From: Syntrophaceae bacterium UBA2251
GTDB taxonomy: Bacteria; Desulfobacterota; Syntrophia; Syntrophales; UBA2251
Reading direction: 5' to 3'
DNA: 9,212 bases
Assembly (NCBI GenBank): GCA_002347815.1
Contig: DDXV01000063.1
Span: forward strand, 1,108-10,319
The stretch's first letter is position 1, and the number at the start of each line of letters is the position of its first letter. Positions 1 to 6,965 of the stretch are shown here, in pieces. The notes beneath the pieces were generated by a model, which was not told the origin of the DNA, ran no database searches, and saw nothing but the letters and a program-made list of their open reading frames with translations. The position numbers and the translations under genes are program-made.

Positions 1-41
1 TATCGATGTCCTGGCACTCAACAAGTATTCCATAGGCTCAA

Positions 42-51
42 GGGGGGGGGG
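42..51 (+). repeat. G10 homopolymer upstream of the first gene
   Basis: Ten consecutive G lie 5 bases upstream of the ATG at 57, with the sequence GAAGCC making the junction. The 3' end of the tract (GGGGAAG) occupies the position expected of a ribosome binding site and can pair imperfectly with the anti-SD sequence. A homopolymer of this length can vary by slippage and is also a common place for sequencing error. Length changes here would alter the leader, not the reading frame. Confidence 0.8.
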
Positions 52-56
52 AAGCC

Positions 57-1244
57 ATGATCCGGATCAACAGTTATCTGCACCGGGAGGAGCTGCTGGA
101 GATCATCCGGCGCTGGATGTACAGCGACGTTCACCCCGCCGATGCCGCGCGGATCCCCCGTCTCGTCCATTTCAACCAGGCGTATATCGCCCGCTACCTC
201 CGCGAGTTCGCCGCGCGTCTCTGCGGCGGGCTTTTCGGAGCGGAGCCGGTCTTTCGGCCGGTGACGGTGAAGGGCGAGCTCAAGGATTGCCTTGCCGCCC
301 GTCCGCCTTACCGCAATGAACGGATCGATCGGCTGATCCGGGACTATACCGCCTTTCCCGGCCATTATTTTCGCGAGACCCCGTTTCACGGCTGGCTGGT
401 CTTTGTCGGTAGGGAGGACGAACCGGCCTTTGCCGGTTCGATGCGGATCAAGCGCGACTGCCGCCTGGCCGAAAAGGCGGCCCGGCGGATCACGGGCCGG
501 ATCTTCGACCGCATCCGGGCCCACGCGGATCAACTGGCCGAGGCCCGCGCCCGGAGGCTGGGCATTCAACCGGGCCAGCTCGTGACGACGCCGGAGGACA
601 TGCGCGACGAATTCCTGCGCGCGGAGGCGCACCTCCTGGAGAATCTCCGCCACGGGCAGGCGATCGAGGACGGCGAACCGCTGGCCATCAACGACGTGGC
701 GGGGCTCAAGCTCATCCTGCCGGGCGAGCGCCTGGGCGAACTGGAGTCCGTGCTCGCGTCCATGGACGGGTGTTCGGTCCTGGAAAGGGAGCAGCACACC
801 GGGCATTACAATGCGGTCAACTACATCGTCCGGCTCGAGCCGCCGCGGGAGGCCCTGCTGGCGGAGCCCCTGAGCGCCGGCGTCGTCGAGATCCTGAAGC
901 GGAAAGGGGAAGATCCGGAGGCGGCCGCCCGGGAATTCGCGGCCTTCGTCCGGGCCGGCGAGCCGGACGTCCATCTGGAGATCATCGTCTCCGACTACCA
1001 GGAGACCCTGGAGAGCGAGATCGGGCGCTGCATGCACGAGGACCGGATCATCGAGCAGCGCCTGCGCCGCGAGTACCGGGGGTCGATGGTAAAGAACATG
1101 GAGTACCTGCTCGAATACCTCTTCGCCTTTGCCGCCTCGCCCCGGCGGGAGCTGGAGACGCTGCCGGTGAAGCTGTGGGACCGCTATCTTCCCGACTACT
1201 TCGACGGCGTCCTCAAGGAGCTCTACGGCATCCCGGGCAGGTAG
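57..1244 (+). CDS. Putative diverged RelA/SpoT-like nucleotidyltransferase-fold protein
   Basis: A 395-residue soluble protein without signal peptide or membrane segment. I do not recognise it as a named family, but the central and C-terminal part follows the order of motifs of a RelA/SpoT (p)ppGpp synthetase core. A basic RIKR stretch (130-133) is followed by an INDVAGLKLIL strand (211-221) resembling the metal-binding 'D-(I/V)-x-G-(I/L)-R/K' strand with D213. GHYNAVNY (249-256) sits where synthetases have GYxSLH, keeping the tyrosine (Y251) but with N in place of H. VHLEIIVSD (305-313) resembles the 'vEiQiRT' strand with E308. The N-terminal 120 residues and the C-terminal helices from about 315 have no match I can name; no HD hydrolase, TGS or ACT domain is visible. 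The ATG at 57 follows the G-rich stretch at 42-54. Whether it makes (p)ppGpp, another nucleotide, or nothing is unknown; the fold assignment is inference from motif order. Convergent with the minus-strand cluster that ends at 1329. Confidence 0.55.
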   Translation: MIRINSYLHREELLEIIRRWMYSDVHPADAARIPRLVHFNQAYIARYLREFAARLCGGLFGAEPVFRPVTVKGELKDCLAARPPYRNERIDRLIRDYTAFPGHYFRETPFHGWLVFVGREDEPAFAGSMRIKRDCRLAEKAARRITGRIFDRIRAHADQLAEARARRLGIQPGQLVTTPEDMRDEFLRAEAHLLENLRHGQAIEDGEPLAINDVAGLKLILPGERLGELESVLASMDGCSVLEREQHTGHYNAVNYIVRLEPPREALLAEPLSAGVVEILKRKGEDPEAAAREFAAFVRAGEPDVHLEIIVSDYQETLESEIGRCMHEDRIIEQRLRREYRGSMVKNMEYLLEYLFAFAASPRRELETLPVKLWDRYLPDYFDGVLKELYGIPGR

Positions 1245-1328
1245 GGGCATCCCCCCTGCGCCGACGGCGATCCCGCACGACGTTGACGCCGAGTTGACCG
1301 TTCTTGCGCACCCCCCCGCCGGCGGCGT

Positions 1329-1688
1329 TCATGGCTCCGTGAAGGTGCAGGTTCCGTCGCTTCCGAGGGTGAGCGTGAAGCCCCGCCCGGGCCACGCCAT
1401 GCCGGTCACGGTGTATTCGCAGCGGCGGAAGAGGCGGTTCGGATCCGCCCTCAGCTCCTGGGCGTTGATGGCGCCGACGCCCCAGTACCAGTTGACGACG
1501 GTCTCCGTGCGCCCGGGCGCCACGATGACGCTCCGGGTATCCTCGGCCCCGCTCTGGGTGAAGACGACGCCGACATCCCAGTTGCGGTCGTGGTGATTGT
1601 GGACCGTGACCTGGCCGGCGCCGGCCGGGCCCGCGGCCACGGCGAAAACGATCTGTGACCAGAGGATCGCCGTCAGCCATCTTCTCAT
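1329..1688 (-). CDS. Small secreted protein of unknown function
   Basis: 119 residues. The start chosen is the ATG at 1688, preceded by a strong ribosome binding site (GGAGGAGGGAAG directly before ATG). An in-frame ATG 51 bases further upstream would put charged residues before the signal peptide and overlap the previous gene. Residues 1-24 form a classical signal peptide: MRRW, a hydrophobic core and AGPAGA, with probable cleavage after A24. The mature part of about 95 residues is rich in beta-prone and aromatic residues (VTVHNHH, WDVGVVF, VVNWYWGVG, FTLTLG) and has exactly two cysteines, C90 and C114, which could form a disulfide in the periplasm. I do not recognise the family; a small beta-sandwich is a guess. 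Last gene of the minus-strand cluster, 19 bases after the membrane protein's stop, so probably co-transcribed with it. Confidence 0.72.
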   Translation of the reverse strand: MRRWLTAILWSQIVFAVAAGPAGAGQVTVHNHHDRNWDVGVVFTQSGAEDTRSVIVAPGRTETVVNWYWGVGAINAQELRADPNRLFRRCEYTVTGMAWPGRGFTLTLGSDGTCTFTEP

Positions 1689-1707
1689 CTTCCCTCCTCC
1701 TTCCGCC

Positions 1708-2271
1708 CTACGCCGATGGGCGGCAAGCGTCCCCATCAAGGCCGGCCGGTTGCGGCATTCGTCCGGAAAGCCCGTATCGACCGATATCCGAAAGCGATTG
1801 TAGCGCGTTCCCGCCGGAAGGACCCCGATGCCTCTTGAAGTAAGGGTCGTCCCGGCTGCCGGTAAAGACGAACAGGAGCACGAGAAAGACGATCCACAGG
1901 AACAGGACCAGCCCGTTCGCCCTCAGTCTGGCCAGGGCGGGAAACAGGCCGAGCGGGCCGACGCGTTCGCCCTGCGCCTTTCTCTGGAAACCGAAGAGCA
2001 GCCCCAGAACCACGAAAGGCCCGAGCACCGGGATCACGGTTGCGGCCGCGATGCCGTAGAGCCTCCAGTCTCGCCAGGGGCGGCGCTCGACGCGCTTCAA
2101 TTCCGCGTAGCCGCCCAGGAGGAGGGCGAGGCAGGCGAGGGGAAAGACAATGCCGAAGAAGCGCTCCCCGCCGGAAGCGGACATCATGCCGACCAGGAGG
2201 GCCGCACCATGACCGATCAGTCCGGTGAAGAGGGCATTGCGTCCCAGCGGCGTGTAGGCGATGTCCGGCAT
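1708..2271 (-). CDS. Four-helix inner-membrane protein of unknown function
   Basis: 187 residues starting at the ATG at 2271 (MPDIAYTP). Four hydrophobic segments are visible at about 13-30, 38-54, 72-95 and 120-138. Between the second and third is a basic loop (KRVERRPWRDWR, 59-70) and between the third and fourth a basic/polar loop (QRKAQGER, 96-103), so these loops are likely cytoplasmic. The C-terminal 50 residues are polar and Gly/Arg-rich with no motif I know. The ribosome binding site before 2271 is weak (GAGCGAGA about ten bases upstream), so the start is less certain; reading further upstream gives low-complexity Arg-rich sequence overlapping hflX and is unlikely to be coding. It lies 32 bases after the hflX stop and 19 bases before the secreted-protein gene, both on the same strand. 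No function can be assigned from sequence. Confidence 0.7.
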   Translation of the reverse strand: MPDIAYTPLGRNALFTGLIGHGAALLVGMMSASGGERFFGIVFPLACLALLLGGYAELKRVERRPWRDWRLYGIAAATVIPVLGPFVVLGLLFGFQRKAQGERVGPLGLFPALARLRANGLVLFLWIVFLVLLFVFTGSRDDPYFKRHRGPSGGNALQSLSDIGRYGLSGRMPQPAGLDGDACRPSA

Positions 2272-2303
2272 ACGGAGGGTCTCGCTCGGTTTTCGACAGG
2301 CCC

Positions 2304-3971
2304 CTATCCGCCCGTCGATTCGATCACGGCGCCGACGCCCGGCGGGGACAGCCGCCCGATCAGGCGCTCCAGCGCTTCGAGGAGTCCGGGAAGGGTGCCC
2401 GGGTTCAGGGCCGAGACGGCCACGCCCCCGTACCGTTGAGAGAGCGCCGCCAGCCGGTCCCGGTCGGCGACGCGGTCCGCCTTGTTGAGCACCATCAGGG
2501 TCGGTTTCCCGGTCATCGAAAGTTCGGCCAGAATCTTCTCCACCGCGGCGATCTGATTCTCGAAGCGGGGGTTGCTGACGTCGACGACGTGCAGGAGGCA
2601 ATCCGCCTCCTTGAGTTCGTCCAGCGTCGCGCGGAAGGCGGCGAAGAGGTCCGGCGGCAGGTCGCGGATGAAGCCGACCGTGTCGGTGATCACCGCCTCC
2701 GTGTCCCGGGGGAAGCGCAGGCGGGAGCTCTTCGGGTCCAGGGTGGCGAAGAGGCGGTCCTCCGTCAGGACGCGGCTCTTCGTGAGCGCGTTGAGCAGGG
2801 TGGACTTGCCCGCGTTCGTGTAGCCGACGATGGAGACGACGGGCAGCCCCGTCCGCTCGCGTCTCACGCGGCGCTGGTTTCGCGCCTTCCCGATCCCCTT
2901 GAGGTCCTGCTCGAGGCGGTGGATCCGCTCCCGGACGCGCCGCCGGTCGATCTCCAGCTTCATCTCCCCCGGCCCCCGCGCCCCGATGCCGCCGGTGAGC
3001 CGCGAGAGGGCGGCGTCCATCTTGACCAGGCGGGGCAGACGATACTTGAGCTGGGCCAGCTCCACCTGGATCTTCCCCTCCCGGCTGTGGGCCCGCTGGG
3101 CAAAGATGTCCAGGATCACCTGCGTCCGGTCGATGACCTTGAGCTCGGTGAAGTCGCCGATCGACCGGGCCTGGGCGGCCGTCAGCTCGTGATCGAAGAT
3201 GAGAAGGTTGGCGCCGATCTGCAGGGCGCGGATGACCACTTCGGTGAGCTTCCCCCGGCCGATGACGAAGCGGGGGTCCATCCGGTCCCGGTACTGCAGG
3301 ACGGCGTCGAAGACCTCCACCCCGCAGGAGTGCGCCAGTTCGCGCAGTTCGTCGAGGCAGGCCTCCGGCTCCCCGTCGGGGTCGGTCTCCACGCGGACCA
3401 GGAGCGCCCGGTCCGCGGCCTCTACGCGCCGGGTGCGCTGCTGCTTCTGGAACTCCCCCTCCAGGGCCTGTATGAAGGCCAGGAAATCCAGATCCAGCTC
3501 CGACGGGCGGGCGGGCGGCAGGACCTGCCAGAACTCGCCGGCGGGGTTCTCCGGGATCAGGTGGGCGGTGTGGGCCATGCCCGGTAGGCCGTCCGCGGCC
3601 GCCTCCACGGCGCAGATCAGGTCGAGCCGCAGGATGGCCAGGTCGGTCAGGTCATCGTGGGTCAGGCCTTCGGCGTTGAGGTGGGTGTGGATCAGGCGGA
3701 GCCCCTTGAAGCGCGTCGAGGCGGCGCGGAAGCTGTCCAGGACGGGGATGACGATCTGCTGGTGGGTGCCGACGATGACGCCCGCGACCTCCCCCCGCCG
3801 GCTCACGAGAAGGCCGATCTGGCGGTTCAGCTCGCGGGAGAGCTCCGTCAGCTCGCGGGCCAGTTCATGGGTCACGACGCGCCGGGGCGGCAGGCGGCGG
3901 CGATAGAGCTGCGTGATCCGCCGGAACTGGTCCGGTTTCAGTCCGCCGATATGACCGTGTATCTTCTGAAT
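2304..3971 (-). CDS. hflX: GTPase HflX (ribosome-associated), probable ATT start
   Basis: HflX is a translational GTPase-family protein that binds the 50S subunit and splits or rescues stalled ribosomes under stress. Numbered from the ATT at 3971 (555 residues): an N-terminal arm of about 185 residues; the HflX domain with FVIGRGKLTEV (235-245) and FDHELTAAQ; the glycine-rich signature GGIGARGPGE (327-336) after VELAQLKYRLPRL; then a Ras-like G domain with G1 GYTNAGKST (383-391), FATLDP (408-413), G3 DTVGF (430-434), G4 NKAD (496-499) and G5 SAL (520-522). It ends about 17 residues after the G domain, so the C-terminal domain of E. coli HflX is absent. The first conventional start is GTG at 3875, but the 32 codons upstream (KIHGHIGGLK, LYRRRLPP) read as family-like sequence. 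No ATG, GTG or TTG exists between 3875 and the TAG at 3981-3983; the ATT at 3969-3971 has AGGA seven bases upstream. The gene directly follows the zinc-ribbon gene. Identity is firm; the start is not. Confidence 0.93.
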   Translation of the reverse strand: MQKIHGHIGGLKPDQFRRITQLYRRRLPPRRVVTHELARELTELSRELNRQIGLLVSRRGEVAGVIVGTHQQIVIPVLDSFRAASTRFKGLRLIHTHLNAEGLTHDDLTDLAILRLDLICAVEAAADGLPGMAHTAHLIPENPAGEFWQVLPPARPSELDLDFLAFIQALEGEFQKQQRTRRVEAADRALLVRVETDPDGEPEACLDELRELAHSCGVEVFDAVLQYRDRMDPRFVIGRGKLTEVVIRALQIGANLLIFDHELTAAQARSIGDFTELKVIDRTQVILDIFAQRAHSREGKIQVELAQLKYRLPRLVKMDAALSRLTGGIGARGPGEMKLEIDRRRVRERIHRLEQDLKGIGKARNQRRVRRERTGLPVVSIVGYTNAGKSTLLNALTKSRVLTEDRLFATLDPKSSRLRFPRDTEAVITDTVGFIRDLPPDLFAAFRATLDELKEADCLLHVVDVSNPRFENQIAAVEKILAELSMTGKPTLMVLNKADRVADRDRLAALSQRYGGVAVSALNPGTLPGLLEALERLIGRLSPPGVGAVIESTGG

Positions 3972-3980
3972 CGGGTCGTC

Positions 3981-4184
3981 CTACTTGAATTTGTGCGGGT
4001 TGACGCGCTTTTCCATGCCGTCGAGGAAGCTGGACCAGGCGTTCGTGCGGATCGGCATCACCTTTTTCCGTACTTTTTTCCTGCCACAGGAAGGGCAGGC
4101 CAGGGTGTCCCACGGTTCGTCCATCCGAAGGATGGCCTCGAAGGCATGGTGGCATTTTTCGCATTCAAAATCGTACAGCGGCAT
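3981..4184 (-). CDS. FmdB-family zinc ribbon protein
   Basis: 67 residues beginning MPLYDFECEKC, the usual opening of the FmdB/'CxxC_CxxC_SSSS' zinc ribbon family. Two CxxC knuckles (C8/C11 and C30/C33) should bind one zinc ion. After the second knuckle comes a basic stretch (GRKKVRKKV, 34-42) and then a less conserved tail ending HKFK. Members are often called putative regulators because of an early link with the fmd (formamidase) operon; the actual role is not established. The ATG at 4184 is preceded by GAGGGAA at a good distance. A strong promoter lies about 75 bases upstream, making this the first gene of the fmdB-hflX cluster. Its TAG stop is in the same frame as hflX and 9 bases before the proposed hflX ATT, so translation of hflX is probably coupled to it. 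Confidence 0.85.
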   Translation of the reverse strand: MPLYDFECEKCHHAFEAILRMDEPWDTLACPSCGRKKVRKKVMPIRTNAWSSFLDGMEKRVNPHKFK

Positions 4185-4206
4185 ACGCTTCCCTCGCTAC
4201 AAGCCC

Positions 4207-4252
4207 TTCGGCGGGCGACGGCCGAACGTGCCTGTCCCGTCACTCCCGCACG
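4207..4252 (-). other. Structured 5' leader of the fmdB-hflX transcript
   Basis: Two successive inverted repeats lie between the inferred transcription start (about 4252) and the fmdB start. The first pairs 4248-4252 with 4227-4231 (CGTGC/GCACG, 16-base loop). The second pairs 4221-4226 with 4207-4212 (TTCGGC/GCCGAA, 8-base loop). They leave the GAGGGAA ribosome binding site free. I do not recognise a known riboswitch. With this base composition some pairing is expected by chance, so a regulatory role is only a possibility. Confidence 0.3.
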
Positions 4253-4258
4253 GTTTGG

Positions 4259-4288
4259 ATCATACACCGCCCGCCGGCCGGATGTCAA
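4259..4288 (-). promoter_or_regulatory. Sigma70-type promoter for fmdB-hflX cluster
   Basis: Read on the minus strand, -35 TTGACA (4283-4288) matches consensus 6/6. An 18-base GC-rich spacer follows, and the -10 TATGAT (4259-4264) matches 5/6. Predicted transcription start is near 4252, giving a leader of about 68 bases to the fmdB ATG. This is the best promoter match in the window and is in the right place for the minus-strand cluster 1329-4184. Confidence 0.8.
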
Positions 4289-4303
4289 TCGGTATGAGAA
4301 TCC

Positions 4304-4333
4304 GGGGCGCGGGCGGCGCCCCATTTTTCTTTT
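4304..4333 (+). terminator. Intrinsic-terminator-like hairpin on the plus strand, between divergent genes
   Basis: A perfect 7-base stem GGGGCGC (4304-4310) / GCGCCCC (4316-4322) with a 5-base loop is followed immediately by ATTTTTCTTTT (4323-4333), the layout of a Rho-independent terminator for plus-strand transcription. No plus-strand gene ends here: to the left are minus-strand genes and to the right, 150 bases away, glgP begins. It could stop antisense transcription from the fmdB-hflX side, or act as an attenuator if glgP is transcribed from further upstream. On the minus strand there is no T-run after the stem. Confidence 0.6.
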
Positions 4334-4484
4334 GCAATCCGGGCCGGACGGGGTTATGTAAAACGAAACCCCTCGCGCACCCCGGGGGTCCCGATCCCGA
4401 CGGTGCGCCGGGTCTCCGTGGATTAAGCCGTCTCACCCTGAAGCCATCCGGGAATCGTCCTGTCCGCCCCCGAGGGAGGAAGCC
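4334..4484 (+). other. Intergenic leader upstream of glgP
   Basis: Between the hairpin and the glgP start there is no gene. A weak promoter-like pair TTGCAA (4332-4337) and TATGTA (4355-4360) with 17-base spacing is the only candidate I see, and each half is a poor match. An inverted repeat GCGCACC (4375-4381) / GGTGCGC (4402-4408) with a 20-base intervening sequence could form a leader stem. A strong ribosome binding site GAGGGAGGA (4472-4480) sits 4 bases before the glgP ATG. Confidence 0.35.
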
Positions 4485-6962
4485 ATGGCAACGTCGGCGG
4501 GAACGCGCGGCAAGGCCGGCATCAGAACCGGCGGCAGTGTGGCCAGGATCAAGCAGGCCATCCTCGACAACCTCGTCTGCATCCAGGGGCGCTTCGCCCC
4601 CATCGCCACCCCGAACGACTACTACCTCGCGGTGGCCTACACGGTCCGCGACCGTCTGCTCGCCCAGTGGGCGAAGACGGCCCACACCTACTACGAGCGG
4701 GCAAGCCGCACGGTCTGCTACCTCTCGGCGGAATTCCTCCTGGGCCCCCATCTGGAAAATCACCTGATCAACCTCGGTCTGGATGACGAGGTCCGCCAGG
4801 CGGTGGCGGCCCTGGGGCTCGATTTTCAGGTCCTGGTCGACCAGGAGGAGGAGCCGGGGCTGGGCAACGGCGGCCTGGGGCGGCTCGCGGCCTGCTACCT
4901 CGATTCACTCGCCACGCTCAACATCCCGGCGATCGGCTACGGCATCCGTTACGAGTTCGGCATCTTCACCCAGGAAATCCGCGACGGGTGGCAGGAGGAG
5001 GTGGCGGATCAGTGGCTGCGCAAGGGCAATCCCTGGGAGGTCCCGCGTCCCGAGATCGCCTACGACATCCCCTTCGGCGGCCGCACGGAAACGGTCCGCG
5101 ACGCCACCGGCCGCGACCGCGTCCGCTGGATCCCCGACCGGCTGATCCGCGGCGTCGCCTACGACACGATGATCACCGGCTATGCCTCGCCCTCGGTCAT
5201 CATGCTGCGCCTCTTCAAGGCGGAGGCGACCACCTCCTTCGACCTGCGCTCGTTCAACGTGGGCGACTACTACGGCGCCGTCCACGACAAGATCGGCTCC
5301 GAGAACCTCACCAAGATCCTGTACCCCAACGACGAGCCGGCCGCCGGCCGCCGCCTGCGGCTGATGCAGCAGTTTCTCTTCGTCTCCTGCGCCCTGCAGG
5401 ACATGATCCGGATCTTCCTCCAGCGGGAGACGGACCTGACGCGGTTCCACGAAAAATACGCGATCCAGCTCAACGACACCCACCCGGCGATCGGCGTCGC
5501 CGAGCTGATGCGCCTGCTGGTGGACGTCCACGGGATCGGCTGGGAGGAGGCCTGGGAGATCACCCGCCGGAGCTTCGGCTACACGAACCACACCCTCCTC
5601 GCGGAGGCCCTCGAAAAGTGGCCGGTGCCGCTTTTCGGCAGCGTCCTGCCGCGCCATCTTCAGATCGTCTATGAGATCAACCGCCGCTTCCTCGACGGAA
5701 TCCGCCGCGATTATCCGGGCGAAGAGGACCTCGTCCGGCGGCTCTCGCTGATCGACGAGAGCGGGGAGCGCTACGTCCGGATGGCGCATCTCGCCTGCGT
5801 CGGCAGCCACCGGATCAACGGCGTCGCCCGCCTGCACACGGAGCTTCTGCGCGCGCAGGTTCTGAACGATTTCAACCGGATCGGCCCGGAAAAATTCCTG
5901 AACGTGACCAACGGCGTCACCCCCCGGCGCTTCGTCGCCCTGGCGAACCCGGCGCTCACCGCGCTCGTGACCGAGGCGATCGGCCCGGCATGGATTCGGG
6001 ACCTGGCCCGCCTGGAGGCGCTGGAACCCTTTGCGGAGGATGCCGCCTTCCGCGGGCGCTGGCGGGCGATCAACCGTGAAAGCAAGGCGCGGCTGGCGGA
6101 GCTGATCGAGAGCCGCACCGGGATCGCGACCGATCCCGATTCGCTCTTCGACGTCCAGGTGAAACGGATCCACGAATACAAGCGCCAGCACCTGAACGTC
6201 CTGCACGTGATCACGCTCTACAACCGCATCCGCCGCGGCGAAACGGGCGACTGGCCGCCGCGAACGGTCCTCTTCGGCGGCAAGGCGGCGCCGGGCTACG
6301 CGATGGCGAAGCTCATCATCAAGCTGATCCATGCCGTCGCGGAGACGATCCACGCCGATCCGAAAACGGCCGGTCGCCTGAAGGTCGCCTTTCTGCCCAA
6401 CTTCAACGTCAAGAGCGCCCACCGCATCTACCCGGCGGCCGACCTCTCCGAGCAGATCTCGACGGCCGGCAAGGAGGCCTCCGGCACCGGGAACATGAAG
6501 TTCTCGATGAACGGGGCGCTGACGATCGGGACGCTCGACGGCGCGAACGTCGAGATCCGGGAGGAGGTGGGGGCCGAGAACTTCTTCCTCTTCGGCCTGA
6601 CCGCGGCGGAGGTGGAGAGGACCTGGCAGGAGGGCTGGCGGCCCGGCGGGGCGATCGCGGCGAACGACGGCCTGCGCGAGGCGCTCGAGATGCTGGAGGC
6701 GGGCTTCTTCTCGCGCGGCGACCGGGAGCTCTTCCGTCCGCTCACCCGGGCGATCCGCGAGCGGGACGACTATCGGCTCTGCGCGGACTACCCCTCCTAC
6801 GTCGCCGTCCAGGACCGGGTCGGCCGGACCTGGCTCGATCAGGACGCCTGGCAGCGGATGAGCATCCTGAACGTCGCGCGCATGGGAAAGTTCTCCTCGG
6901 ACCGGGCGATCCGGGAGTACTGCGAGAAGATCTGGCAGGTCCAGCCGGTCGAGATCGGGTAA
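4485..6962 (+). CDS. glgP: Glycogen/starch (alpha-glucan) phosphorylase, GT35
   Basis: Cytoplasmic PLP enzyme that releases glucose-1-phosphate from the non-reducing ends of alpha-1,4-glucan using phosphate. At 825 residues it is close to E. coli GlgP. Conserved blocks appear in order: CYLSAEFLLG (78-87), EPGLGNGGLGRLAACYLDS (123-141), GYGIRYEFGIF (151-161), QLNDTHPAI (328-336), TNHTLLAEALEKWP (367-380), LPRHLQIVYEIN (388-399), NVTNGVTPRR (473-482), VQVKRIHEYKRQ (557-568) and SEQISTAGKEASGTGNMKFS (655-674). The lysine in the last block, K672, is the expected PLP Schiff-base residue. ATG at 4485 is chosen for its strong ribosome binding site. NVTNGVTPRR is followed by F where E. coli-type enzymes have W. 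No glycogen synthase or branching enzyme gene is in the window, so it looks like a single-gene unit divergent from fmdB-hflX and convergent with the membrane-protein gene at 7011. Confidence 0.97.
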   Translation: MATSAGTRGKAGIRTGGSVARIKQAILDNLVCIQGRFAPIATPNDYYLAVAYTVRDRLLAQWAKTAHTYYERASRTVCYLSAEFLLGPHLENHLINLGLDDEVRQAVAALGLDFQVLVDQEEEPGLGNGGLGRLAACYLDSLATLNIPAIGYGIRYEFGIFTQEIRDGWQEEVADQWLRKGNPWEVPRPEIAYDIPFGGRTETVRDATGRDRVRWIPDRLIRGVAYDTMITGYASPSVIMLRLFKAEATTSFDLRSFNVGDYYGAVHDKIGSENLTKILYPNDEPAAGRRLRLMQQFLFVSCALQDMIRIFLQRETDLTRFHEKYAIQLNDTHPAIGVAELMRLLVDVHGIGWEEAWEITRRSFGYTNHTLLAEALEKWPVPLFGSVLPRHLQIVYEINRRFLDGIRRDYPGEEDLVRRLSLIDESGERYVRMAHLACVGSHRINGVARLHTELLRAQVLNDFNRIGPEKFLNVTNGVTPRRFVALANPALTALVTEAIGPAWIRDLARLEALEPFAEDAAFRGRWRAINRESKARLAELIESRTGIATDPDSLFDVQVKRIHEYKRQHLNVLHVITLYNRIRRGETGDWPPRTVLFGGKAAPGYAMAKLIIKLIHAVAETIHADPKTAGRLKVAFLPNFNVKSAHRIYPAADLSEQISTAGKEASGTGNMKFSMNGALTIGTLDGANVEIREEVGAENFFLFGLTAAEVERTWQEGWRPGGAIAANDGLREALEMLEAGFFSRGDRELFRPLTRAIRERDDYRLCADYPSYVAVQDRVGRTWLDQDAWQRMSILNVARMGKFSSDRAIREYCEKIWQVQPVEIG

Positions 6963-6965
6963 CAG

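Noticed and set aside
12..27. Sigma54-like promoter (TGGCAC) upstream of the first gene
   Set aside because: The -24 half matches but the required GC of the -12 element is absent at the correct distance.
18..1250. Long antisense open frame (410 codons) covering the first gene
   Set aside because: Low-complexity Pro/Arg/Leu-rich translation typical of the reverse strand of GC-rich genes; the plus-strand frame has coherent motifs.
1245..1328. Shared terminator between the convergent first gene and secreted-protein gene
   Set aside because: GC-rich repeats such as CGCCGGCG and a C7 run are present, but there is no clean stem followed by a T-run on either strand.
2436..3587. Long plus-strand open frame opposite hflX
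   Set aside because: Shadow of the hflX codon pattern; no recognisable domain.
4905..6422. Long minus-strand open frame opposite glgP
   Set aside because: Shadow of a firmly identified phosphorylase gene; composition biased and no motifs.
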